Assembly (NCBI GenBank): GCA_021234155.1
Contig: JAJEKV010000003.1
Location: 17,716,386 to 17,780,385, forward strand
From: Isoetes taiwanensis
Lineage: Eukaryota > Streptophyta > Lycopodiopsida > Isoetales > Isoetaceae
Reading direction: 5' to 3'
DNA length: 64,000 nucleotides
This document shows, piece after piece, positions 47,057-56,235 of this stretch; the stretch's first letter is position 1, and every line of letters starts with the position of its first letter. Both the position numbers and the translations under genes were made by a program. The notes beneath the pieces were generated by a model. The model was given only the letters and a program-made list of their open reading frames with translations. It was not told where the DNA came from and made no database searches.

Positions 47057-48289
47057 AAAAAAAAAAAACCAATTTGCACCATGCTGTGATATCTCTAACT
47101 GAAGACATGCCCACATTATTATCATGGGAATTGCCTCCATTTGAGTTGAGCATATCCCATTGCCTCCATTTGAGTTAAGATACACCAAACTATACTTCCA
47201 CACAAGGCCTTGAACGCCACCTAGAAGATTAGGGTTTTACAACGAATGATAATTTAACGGTCTATGTGTCATCTCTAGTCTTATACTCATAACTCGATAG
47301 TCTATCTTGCAAAAACAAAACATTGACATCCTTTAAATTAGAGCCTTAATCAAATCGTTTACATGAGCAATATACTATCAAAACCAAGTACTTACACATA
47401 TCCACGATACATTGAGTGGGCACACTGTCTAAATTTTGTTGTACCATTAAAACAACACAATCGATAGAAACATTGTATATATCATAGAAGATGCACCAAT
47501 TACAAAGACATATCCATCATGGATATATGTACAAATTAAAGAATCCATCCACTTTGATATACAACCGATGTTTAATCCAGCAATTTTTGTCCCATGAATA
47601 TATAGGTAGAGCGAGCAACAAAAAAGGAATAAAGCATTGGACTATGTTAGCGCTATAACAACAAATGTAGGATAAATAGTATGAGTTGAACTTAAGAGCA
47701 GAAGCTAAGGAAAGAGGCAAAGAGGCTAAGGAAAGTAGAGAAACTGAGCTGATTTTGGAAAAAGTACTTGAAAACTACTTTAAGGATCCTTCTGCTACCT
47801 TCTTGTGAAGCTCCATCATCATATGGTAGCACACTCCCTGCAACCAAAACAACATCACAAGCTTGATTCAACATAACCAGCACTACCAAAACCTTAAAAA
47901 ACATAAAACTAGAATAATAAATCAAAACCCATACTTCTACTGCCACTTGCTGTAATCGAAATGTCTCTTCAGCATACAATTCCAGTAATGTGGCCTGGTA
48001 TAGTATGCAATATATACTGCTGCTGCTGCTAGATGTGAGATGGAAATTCCCCCATGTTATAATCCATGAGACAAAGTTTCACAAGGAACATGTTCATCTG
48101 CATGTGAGTATGAAGCAACAATTTAGATTGTAGTGCAGTAAAATTTGAATCTAGCATTACCAAACAACACATGTTCATCAGACATTGCAGCATTAGAAGC
48201 CTAACCATAAACACACAGAGTTTGGACAGTCAAATTAAAAGACAATGTCTTCAGCATTTTTGTTTCCTGCAAATGTCAAGCAATCACGT
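47057..48289 (-). other. Possible exons of an unidentified minus-strand gene (47935-47994, 47799-47837)
   Basis: Minus-strand 47994-47935, bounded by CAG and GTATGG, reads ATLLELYAEETFRLQQVAVE. Minus-strand 47837-47799, bounded by GCAG and GTAGCA, reads GVCYHMMMELHKK. Both are in phase 0 and join smoothly into a helical, protein-like sequence, but I cannot name it and found no further exons with certainty. The remaining bases show no gene. Confidence 0.3.
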
Positions 48290-49852
48290 TGTGACGTTCC
48301 AGCACAGCATACGGTCCCAGGACGTATACTGTACTGCCTCGTCACGCGTACACGCCACCCCGACTGACATGTACGCCGACGTGTAGCCAGGCGGGTAGCC
48401 CCTAGGGGGCAACTTGCAAGGTATGTGCATTTATTATGCACATTTACCAATGTGCACATTTATCTAGGTGCACATTTTCCCATGTGGACACCTTTATGCC
48501 ACCTAGCCATTAAAGGCAAGTGGGCCATACCCAATTATCCCACATGCTTAAAGGGATAATTGGAAACCCTAGCCCTAAACCCTTGTCTATTTAGGTTAGG
48601 GAAACCCTAACTTGCTATTTTCGTCCATAGGGTTTTAGAGCTCTGTTTTGGCTGCCCCAGGAGCCAAAATCGCCTCCTAGACGCTGTTTAAGCGAATTGC
48701 ACCATTAGTTTCCCTTGATTCGAGCAGTTCAGCAGGATGGTCGAACTCAGGTCAGGAGGAGCAACCCAGGGATCAGGTATTTAGTAAATTTAATAGCCTA
48801 AACCGTCTTCCAGTCATTGTATCAGTAGGTTTAGCCTATTAAATTGCCCATAGCAGCCTCCTAGATTCCCAGAACTAAAGAACCTAACTATATGATATAG
48901 ATTAGATCTAGTTCTTTAGTTCTTCTGTGATGTATATGGATGATGTATCTCTGTGAACTCCTTGTATTGGGAAGGGGGGTAGAGGCCCTAAAGCTTGGTA
49001 GTTGATGTTCCTAGAGTAGCCTCTCTAGCACACTATAGATTCGGCCTGTGTACAAGAACCACACCTGGTTGTGGGTGAAGGGGCCAGACTGGCTAAGAAG
49101 GAGGTTCGTGTTCTGACTCTTGAACGATCCCTCTGGTGTGTAAGGCCTACCGGGGATCATTGTGACTAGGTCTAATAGCTTGCCACTGAGTGCGGGCAAG
49201 GCATGGGCTCGACACCCGTGAAGTGGTGTTCACTTTCCAGTGGGTTCAGTCGAATATGGGCAGTGGCCCTCTAGTCACCTTGGGTCAGCACGTAGATCTC
49301 TGGAGGGAGTGATCCCTACCTGCCCCATCGGAACTGGGGAGATGCAACCCAGGAGTAGCCCTTTTGGCTATGCATCCGGCGGGCTACAGTCAGGTCCTAA
49401 CACTTTTCAGCCTACTCTGCAAAGTGTGCACAGGAGGGGCGGATGGAGTGGACAACCCTATGCCATGTTCTAATGCCAGCCAAATCCACATGAATTCTGT
49501 CTGCAGTGAACTCCGGGAGACCCAAGCCGTCAGTCGTCCCTTCGAGTCTGAGCCTTGGGTAGGAACCCCTATGTATGATGCTGATCATTGTCTATGCAGA
49601 TGTTGATGCACCCCACTCCTGGGTGGATATGTGATTATGTTGTTTACTGACATGTATGTTTACGCTTCCGCAGCTAGGTAGGCCCTGAGGGAGACAGGGT
49701 AAAATGACCCCTTCACTCTTCCCACTGGGACTCGTTACGGGTGCAGTGATATGTGGAGGGCCCCGTGACGTAAGATGGAGCTGGTATGGGGATGAACTCC
49801 CGCTTTGTATACCTGGTCGAGTGCGCCAGATATACGGGTAGGGGACGTCACA
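48290..49852 (+). mobile_element. 5' LTR of an LTR retrotransposon carrying the H3-like ORF
   Basis: TGTGACGT at the left and ACGTCACA at the right form perfect 8-bp inverted ends, 1563 bases apart, and a tRNA primer-binding site follows at 49854. The sequence is homologous, block by block, to the LTR at 30195-31703. I find no second copy of this LTR within the remaining 14 kb, so the element is truncated or its 3' LTR lies outside or is lost. Confidence 0.85.
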
Positions 49853-49853
49853 G

Positions 49854-49865
49854 TGGTATCAGAGC
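49854..49865 (+). other. tRNA-iMet primer-binding site
   Basis: TGGTATCAGAGC, the standard plant retroelement primer site complementary to the 3' end of initiator methionyl-tRNA, begins two bases after the LTR's terminal CA. Confidence 0.92.
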
Positions 49866-50059
49866 AATGTTCTTGGAGACCAAGAGCAAAGCACTGGCAA
49901 TGCTCCCAGTAGTATTAACTTGATAGGATCCTCAAACCTCGAAAAGTGGGAAAAAAAAATTTCTCATCTTTGTAGTTTATGCTAAGCTAGTAACAGTTAA
50001 GCGAACTGGAACATAATAAGACTAAAAATAAGTGAGCCAAAACCTTCTCAGGCAAGGTG

Positions 50060-50126
50060 GTCTCACACGTCGCGCCTGGTCAAAGAACTGAACTTTAGTT
50101 TTTGAGCAGGGCGCTACGTGTGAGAC
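50060..50126 (+). repeat. 67-nt hairpin H1 upstream of the H3-like ORF
   Basis: GTCTCACACGT (50060-50070) pairs perfectly with ACGTGTGAGAC (50116-50126). GCGCC/GGCGC extends the stem inwards, and an AACT/AGTT pairing lies in the loop. The stem has the same sequence in H2. Confidence 0.85.
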
Positions 50127-50253
50127 ATTGAGACAAGAATACCTTAAAACTTGATAAATTTCACAAAAGTAATATGGTAAGGCGAGTTCCAAGGTAAGAA
50201 TCAGTTAGAATAGTATGTTTAAATCACTTAAATTACTTAAAAAAGTGTAAAGA

Positions 50254-50318
50254 TCTCACACGTCGCGCCTGGTCTAAAAACTAAACTCTAGTTTTTGAAC
50301 AGGGCGCTACGTGTGAGA
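50254..50318 (+). repeat. 65-nt hairpin H2 upstream of the H3-like ORF
   Basis: TCTCACACGT (50254-50263) pairs with ACGTGTGAGA (50309-50318), with the same GCGCCTGGTC...CAGGGCGC interior as H1. The substitutions are mostly in the loop (for example CTAAACTCTAG against CTGAACTTTAG). Confidence 0.85.
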
Positions 50319-50420
50319 CCAATAATTAGAAAACTCTGAAATAAGTGTATGTTTTAAGTAAATGGGTGCCTTGGCACGTTAAATAGAGCAACTTGAATTT
50401 TGACCTAAAATTGCCAAAGC

Positions 50421-50428
50421 TATAAATA
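50421..50428 (+). promoter_or_regulatory. TATA box candidate (TATAAATA)
   Basis: TATAAATA lies 102 bases before the ATG at 50530, and the following sequence is C-rich, as in plant 5' leaders. A similar CTATAAATAG box occurs downstream at 52351. This suggests the ORF may have a promoter of its own in addition to the LTR. Confidence 0.5.
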
Positions 50429-50529
50429 GATGTAGACCCCACCCTTCTGCACGTTCCTGCCCTAGAAATCCGCTCTCCCTCACCTAGGCGATCTTCGGGC
50501 GCTGACATTCGATCGACGAGCCGTCAAAC

Positions 50530-51881
50530 ATGGCACGGACCAAACAGACTGCCAGGAAGGCCCGCCCAGGCGAATCTCCCAGCGCCCATGATCCTGGCCT
50601 GATACAGAGGATGCTTCAGGAGCGCCTTCTCAGGCTTGACCAGTCTTCATCAATGAGAGAGCAGCTTCGGGTGAACACCAAAACGAAGGATCCCAGCAGG
50701 TCGAGGACGATGCACACTCCGACGCGGGAACAGAGGTCCTAGGCGAAGAGCAGCCGGATGTTATGCAGAAAATTCTCGACGAAGTAGAGGAGGAGCAAAG
50801 GAAGAAGAAGCAGGAACAAGATCGGGTAGCCGAGGAACGTGAGGAGCAAAGGCAGCCGACTCCCGAGCCAACCATCGAGGAGCAACTCGAAGCTTGGGTT
50901 CAAGAGAAGGAGGCCGAGGAGCGAGAAGAGCAAAGGGAACCAATGCTCGAGCCAAGCGAAGCACAGGACCTCGCGGCGTGGATCAGAAAGCACGAAGCAA
51001 AGGAACGCCACCGAGAAAAGAAGAGGGAAGAAAAGAAGAGGAAGAGAGAAGAGGAGGAGAAGAAAGCAGCAGAGGAACTGAAGAAGAAGAAGGGGAAGTT
51101 TGTGGTGGGGCCAAGGAAGCTCAAGGAAGTTCCGCCAACTAAGAAGCCCAACCCCAAGATCGTCATCAACGAACGAACAGCTAACCAGCCCCCGCCCTCC
51201 TCCGACGATTCTGATGAAGACTATGACCCCAACACTGAGGGGGCAAGCTCTTCCAAACCCCCGGTTGTTGAGTACGTAGTACCTGAGCAGATAGCGGCCG
51301 AGCAGGAGCAGCCGAACCCAGTGCAGAAACCCCCTAAATATCCGGCTTGGGACAGGAAGAAACAGCCACGGCCTGCCAGAGAATCCTATGTCACGGACCC
51401 CGTCAAGATCTACGAGCGAAAGATGAGGGAACACGAGGCTTATATGAAGATGTGGGAGGCTTACAACTCCTACTACCAGGGGAACAGGGTCAGAACCATC
51501 GAGGGTGGACATCCAACGAAGAGCCAGACACTAAGGCCGCCACCACCAAAGCCCAAGGTTCCTAAGAAGCCAGCCAAGAAGAAGCCCAGCAGGAAGGAGA
51601 TCGAGAGAAGAGCACTAAGAGAGATTAAGCACTTCCAGCGCAGTTACGGCCTCCTAATTCCCCGTGCCCCCTTTGCTCGTCTAGTTAGAGAAGTCATGCA
51701 GGACTTCAACACTGGCATGAGGGTCACAGATGAGATGCTGCTGGCACTGCAGGAAGCGGCTGAGCAGAGGATAGTGCAACATTTTGAAGACTCGACAGCT
51801 TGCACTGTTCATGCAAAGCGAGTAACCCTCATGAGGAAGGACATGCAATTAGCTAGCTTAATTAAGGGAGATCCCAAATAA
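50530..51881 (+). CDS. Histone H3-like protein with giant charged insert, in gag position of an LTR element
   Basis: The ATG at 50530 (context AAACATGG) starts MARTKQTARKARPGESPSAH, identical to the histone H3 tail through Lys9, with Ser10 replaced by Ala. This frame is open to 50742. The rest lies in the -1 frame, open from 50640 to the stop at 51879. A Glu/Lys/Arg-rich coiled-coil-like section comes first, then an acidic SSDDSDEDYDPN patch, a Pro/Lys-rich stretch and finally a full histone fold (51603-51878). The fold reads ALREIKHFQRSYGLLIPRAP, RLVREVMQDF, LLALQEAAEQ, HFEDSTACTVHAKRVTLMRK, DMQLASLIKG. About half of the fold matches canonical H3. Loop 1 has H3 length, while LLIP-APF and VTLMRKD recall centromeric CENH3. 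The frame change near 50640-50690 may be a mutation, a base error or recoding. No gag, protease or reverse transcriptase follows. Confidence 0.82.
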
Positions 51882-52156
51882 ACATTTTGTAAATAATAAA
51901 AAAATTTTGTAATATAAAACAATTTGAGTAGTTTATGTGTCCATTCTTGCTTAATTAGGACAAGTTAGCAAGTAGTAGCTTTTGTTTTAGTAAAATAGCA
52001 CATTCCTAGACCAAAAAGTGTGAGACCTTGGCCAAAATTGCCCAAAACAGCTCCAAATTGACCAAGTAAGGGGTCGATTCTGCTTAATTTGATGAGTCTG
52101 TCATCCTTACACCCTTAGTTACCCAATGGACATGTTTTGATCAAAATGGGACTGAT
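51882..52156. other. 3' flank of the H3-like ORF
   Basis: AATAAAAAAATTTTGTAATA just after the stop (51894 on) gives candidate polyadenylation signals. No pol genes are seen. Confidence 0.45.
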
Positions 52157-52219
52157 GTCTCACACGTCGCGCCTGGTCAAGAAACTAAAGTCCAGCTTTT
52201 GAACGAGGCGCTCCTTAGG
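52157..52219 (+). repeat. Hairpin H3, partly decayed copy downstream of the ORF
   Basis: GTCTCACACGTCGCGCCTGG and the loop match H1 and H2, but the right arm reads GAGGCGCTCCTTAGG instead of GGGCGCTACGTGTGAG, so only the inner GCGCC/GGCGC pairing remains. Confidence 0.8.
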
Positions 52220-52351
52220 TAATCTAGTCATGCTCAAACCCTTAAATTAGTCTTCCAATTCCCATTTAGACCTCAATATAGGCTAGAATTGCCCAACCCC
52301 AAGAATTTTTCAAGTCTCCCAAAAAAAAAAATTAGGGTTTCCCCCTTTTTC

Positions 52352-53080
52352 TATAAATAGGCCCCTCATTTCTTACGTAGCACCCTACGAGTTTGCTCCT
52401 GCCCCATTAGCCAATTTCCCAGCTCCCTGAGGCGCTCTTGCATCCGTTTGCTAGTCTCTTCCTCGCTAGATTCATGGCAACCTCTGATTTCAGGTGATGG
52501 TACAGCGCCAGCGCTCATGCTGCCGACGCGGACGTCAATGAGATTTTTGCGAGTCTTCCGGAAAGAGATAGATGTCCAAGCAACCTTGCACGCAACCCCA
52601 GCATACACAAACATACACAACCCAACACCCATACACAAACATTTTTCAACAGGAATTTAACAGCAACCTTTGGCCTCCATGGATTCTTGTGGTGAGAAAC
52701 TAAAGTGGGAAACTTTTCTGCTTGTTAGCACAAGGATCTAGAAGCCTTGGAATTTGCTTAATAACTGCCTCAAAATCTAAAAATGCATGGTAATTTTTTG
52801 CAAGCTTCATTCGGAATGAGCCATAAAACAATATCCAATAGCGCAATCCTGTATTAATCAGCTGGTAGGATATGAAAGCCTACCAAACCCGGCCGAAAAA
52901 TTGCTGTTTTAGCATAGATAACTTAACCAAACATATCCATATCATACACTATCAAAAAGATCTCGGAGAGAGCTTTCCAACGCAATAAAAATCATCTCAA
53001 ACAGAGCTCTGGATCAAAAGTTATGATAAGAAATGTGTTGCCGGCGGGGAAACTGCACTACATGCGCCCTTCAAGCCCTT
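52352..53080 (+). other. Second TATA-like leader (52352-52359) and spacer, no gene confirmed
   Basis: CTATAAATAG followed by a C-rich leader and an ATG at 52473 (MATSDF, then a GT) parallels the arrangement before the H3-like ORF. No continuing coding region is recognised. The remainder is spacer. Confidence 0.3.
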
Positions 53081-53257
53081 CATGTGCCCATTATGCATTA
53101 CACGCACAAAAAAAAGGCTTTTGTTGTGAGCCATTGGTTCATGTGCCCATTATGCACCACACGCACAAAAAAAGGGCTTTTGTTGTGAGCCATTAGTTCA
53201 TGTGCCCATTATGCACCACACGCACAAAAAAGGGGCTTTTGTTGTAAGCCATTGGTT
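53081..53257. repeat. Three tandem copies of a 59-bp repeat
   Basis: Units 53081-53139, 53140-53198 and 53199-53257, each beginning CATGTGCCCATTATGCA and containing GGCTTTTGTTGT-AGCCATT (which can fold). Units differ at a few positions. Confidence 0.92.
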
Positions 53258-53419
53258 GTTGACCACTGAAAAAAGAGAGGCTAAAATCAATGGCTCAGAA
53301 ATGGTGCACTCTAGATGTACGCATTAGTACATCCATTTGAATACATCACGAAATCATAGGAAAACCTTAGTGAAAAGTGTACAAAAACACAAAGAAAACC
53401 CCCTGTTATTATGCTACAT
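53258..53419. other. Spacer
   Basis: No gene recognised. Confidence 0.4.
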
Positions 53420-53797
53420 ATTAATATCTGAGTGTAGCTTCTTGCCGAAGGACATGGCTGCTACACTTGCACGTGCACCAAAGGTGCTAATAAATGTAAC
53501 TATTGATATTCCTCAGCACCATTTGATCAAAAGAATAAGAGCTTCTTCTGCATCTGCAATATGAGAATATTTTGATATCAGTGTTGTCCACGTGAAGACG
53601 TTATGGGCTGGGAGTCCACCTTGAGCATAAAATATACTCCCACAATTTGCAAGCAAATGTACGAGTGAACTGCCAACAAGGATATCAAGCTCGTGACCCA
53701 AATTCAAAACACGTGAAATCTCTTCCCTTGTTTCACAGAATGTATAACCAACCAAGAAGAAAAATGACCATAGTAGGTAAAAACACCACTGCAACAC
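53420..53797 (-). pseudogene. PPR protein fragment (PLS type)
   Basis: On the minus strand the frame from 53797 reads LNLGHELDILVGSSLVHLLA, NCGSIFYAQGGLPAHNVFTW and TTLISKYSHIADAEEALIL. This is the S/P motif series of a plant PLS-type PPR protein (VGSSLV-MYA-CGSI--AQ-VF, N-FTWTTLIS-Y). After a stop it continues with TFISTFGARASVAAMSFGKK and LHSDI, the next repeat (TF---L-ACA---A---GK-LH). The missing residues and the stop show a pseudogene fragment with no start or end. Proteins of this type edit or process organellar RNA. Confidence 0.8.
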
Positions 53798-54448
53798 ATA
53801 GGAGAACAGTTAGAAACATAATTCATCAACCATCTCTTTTATCCAAGGCTTATCTGTTGCAAGGTATATCTGTTGAATAACGAAGAGATGTATTGAAGTA
53901 CTTATGCACAACCTTGTAAAATCTCATAAAAAATTCCCTGATACAACTCATGGCATCTATTCCTGAACAATTCACAACCTAAATTTACTGGCCAGTTCAT
54001 CTCATGGATCAATTGCTCCTAATAGGGTGCTAGGAGTACATAATTGGTGCCAAGCACCAGCTAAGGGTTAGCAATAGATTTCACTATGGCAAGTATGTTA
54101 GAGGCCAGACTATTTGCTCATTGATGTTATTTACTCAACATGTACACATGGGCTTACTTGCATGACCTTGCTATAGGCGATACCAACAAGATGACATAGC
54201 CTGTATTTTATATAAAGAAGAGATTTGAACTTTCATGCATGAGATGAAGCCGACGTATACCCTCAAAGGGTTAAAATAAAAGGCCCTATAACCACGGTCC
54301 AAGGCCAGACCATATAGTTCCTGGAGGGAAAATAAATTGGAAAGTTGGAAGAAACTATCCATGATAAATGACCAAGCAAGAAGAGCTTCTGAATGATTTT
54401 CTAATCAATCCAAGCTTGAGCTTCATCAGATTCTTCAAATGCTCATAG
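53798..54448. other. No gene recognised
   Basis: AT-rich spacer without protein-like frames. Confidence 0.4.
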
Positions 54449-54654
54449 AACAATGAGAAACTTCGGATGCTCATAACACAACAAGTATAACAATGAGAAA
54501 CTTGAGATGCTCATAAAACAACAAGTACAAAGAGAAAAACCAATTTACCTTAACAATGAGAAACTTCGGATGCTCATAACACAACAAGTATAACAATGAG
54601 AAACTTGAGATGCTCATAAAACAACAAGTACAAAGAGAAAAACCAATTTACCTT
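54449..54654. repeat. Perfect 103-bp tandem duplication
   Basis: 54449-54551 and 54552-54654 are identical. Each contains two sub-copies of AACAATGAGAAACTT(C/G)(G/A)GATGCTCATAA. Identity suggests a recent event, or one assembled from very similar reads. Confidence 0.92.
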
Positions 54655-54672
54655 ATATTGTTTATCATATAC

Positions 54673-55150
54673 TGCTTGTAAACAACCTGTAGAATAGAGA
54701 AGGAGATGGGAGACAAGCCACGGTCGAAGGAGATGGGAAAAAAAGGTAAGAATAAAGATATGACATGGAGGGACATGTGGCATACCCGTGGCATAGCTAG
54801 AATTGCACGAAATCGTGCACCTCGGGTTAGGCAATCCTGTTTGTAAACAACCTATAGAACAGACAAAGGAGATGGGAGATGAAGCCACAGTCGAAGGAGA
54901 GGAAAAAAAAAGGTAAGGATAAAGGTATGGCGTGGGGGGACATGTGGCATACATGTGGCATAGCTAGAATTGCACGAAATCGTGCACCTCGGGTTAGGCA
55001 ACCCTGTTTGTAAACAACTTGTAGTACAGACGAAGGAGATGGGAGATGAAGCCAAGGTAAGAATAAAAGTATGGGGTGGCGGAACATGTGGCATACACGT
55101 GGCATAGCTAGAATTGCACGAAATCGTGCACTTCGGGTTAGGCAACCCAG
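54673..55150 (+). repeat. Dispersed short repeat R, three tandem copies
   Basis: Units start TG(C/T)TTGTAAACAAC at 54673, 54838 and 55005. Each includes GGAGATGGGAGA, GACATGTGGCATAC, GTGGCATAGCTAGAATTGCA, CGAAATCGTGCAC and GGGTTAGGCAA. The third ends in GCTTAAAAAAAAAA. Unit lengths are 165, 167 and about 146 bases. Confidence 0.85.
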
Positions 55151-56138
55151 CTTAAAAAAAAAATCTATTTAATAAAAATATTGACATGAACTAGTGCAAT
55201 ATGTGGAATATATATTTCTACATTTATTTGCTTTATATTCGTAAGCATTTATTGAATGCCTTTTGAGTGTTGTGATACTAAAATATTGTTGTGTAATATG
55301 TGGGATCACAGTATATTCTGTAGGGCTTTCACGAGTCCATTTGGACCAATTCAATCACATACCTCGAGATATTATTCACTAAGACATGCTAGCTATTTCA
55401 AAGACATGCTAGCTATTTTATAGAGCCTAAGTGCTTGATTTATTTGATTCATAGAAGTCGCATTTAATTAAAGTGGGTTTCATTCCATTCCCACTTTTTT
55501 TTTTGGAACCCTGTTGTTTTACACGAAAAGGACGAAGGAAACTTTTAAAACCGCATTATTGCTTTAAAGATGCCTGTTTTTCTGTGAGAAAAAAAAATGT
55601 TAAGGAAAATTACGTGGTCTATTTTTCTCGGTTAGCGAGTCGAGAAGATAAAGAGCACAACTAAAACCAATGAAAATGCTATCTCTCTGTAAACAAAGTG
55701 CTGATCTGCCCTGAATTTTTATTCATAAATAATTTCATTACATTGTATTTTACAATGGTTGAAGATACTATGATGGTCGGGCTGACATAAATATTACATC
55801 ATCTTCGCACACAGACCACCTACTGGGAACAACATGCAGAGCAAGGTCTGAGGTGTTCCAAGTCACAAGAGCAACTTGAAGAGAATAGAAATCTGAACAC
55901 GCTAGCCTGACCAATGCATATCACCAACCTCTTCTCGACCTCTTTCCTCAATGAACGGGCCTTTCCATGGCTCTCGATCATGTCCTTTCTGTTCGCGATC
56001 TGTACCGAGAAAGGCAAAATCAAGTTAATGCAAGTGATGCTACAGACAATACAAATAAGAAGACAACCAGTTTTAAGGTCCACTTCTAAAGAATGTAGGT
56101 CTGAGGCCTTTTCTGCTACTATGGGCAAAGATGAAATT
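55151..56138 (-). other. Spacer with one exon-like minus-strand segment (55830-56006)
   Basis: From an AG at about 56005, the minus strand reads IANRKDMIESHGKARSLRKE then VEKRLVICIGQ and further to a stop near 55820. It is protein-like and highly charged, with good exon borders, but I cannot assign a family. It could be the last exon of an unrecognised gene or of a relic. The rest shows nothing. Confidence 0.3.
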
Positions 56139-56235
56139 AGATAGGTAGGTAGGTAGGTAGGTAGGTAGGTACAATTTTAAGGTCCACGGAGATGATCAAG
56201 AGCCGTGGGATGGTGCAATGACCAAGGGGCATTAG
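56139..56235 (-). mobile_element. LINE 3' end of family C ((CCTA)n tail), remnant
   Basis: A (TAGG)n run (56141-56170) is followed by ACAATTTTAAGGTCCACGGA, then GATGATCAAGAGCCGTGGGA. On the minus strand this is the terminal block ...CCGTGGACCTTAAAATT plus a tetranucleotide tail, homologous to the family A and B ends. No coding part remains. Confidence 0.6.

Noticed and set aside
50530-50742. That the MARTKQTARKA start is a chance match
   Set aside because: A histone H3 fold follows downstream in the same region, so coincidence is very unlikely.
50739-51512. 257-residue minus-strand frame
   Set aside because: Antisense of the Lys/Glu-rich insert of the H3-like ORF, giving an artefactual Leu/Phe-rich sequence.
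53081-53257. CRISPR array
   Set aside because: The units are head-to-tail copies without unique spacers, in a plant nuclear context.
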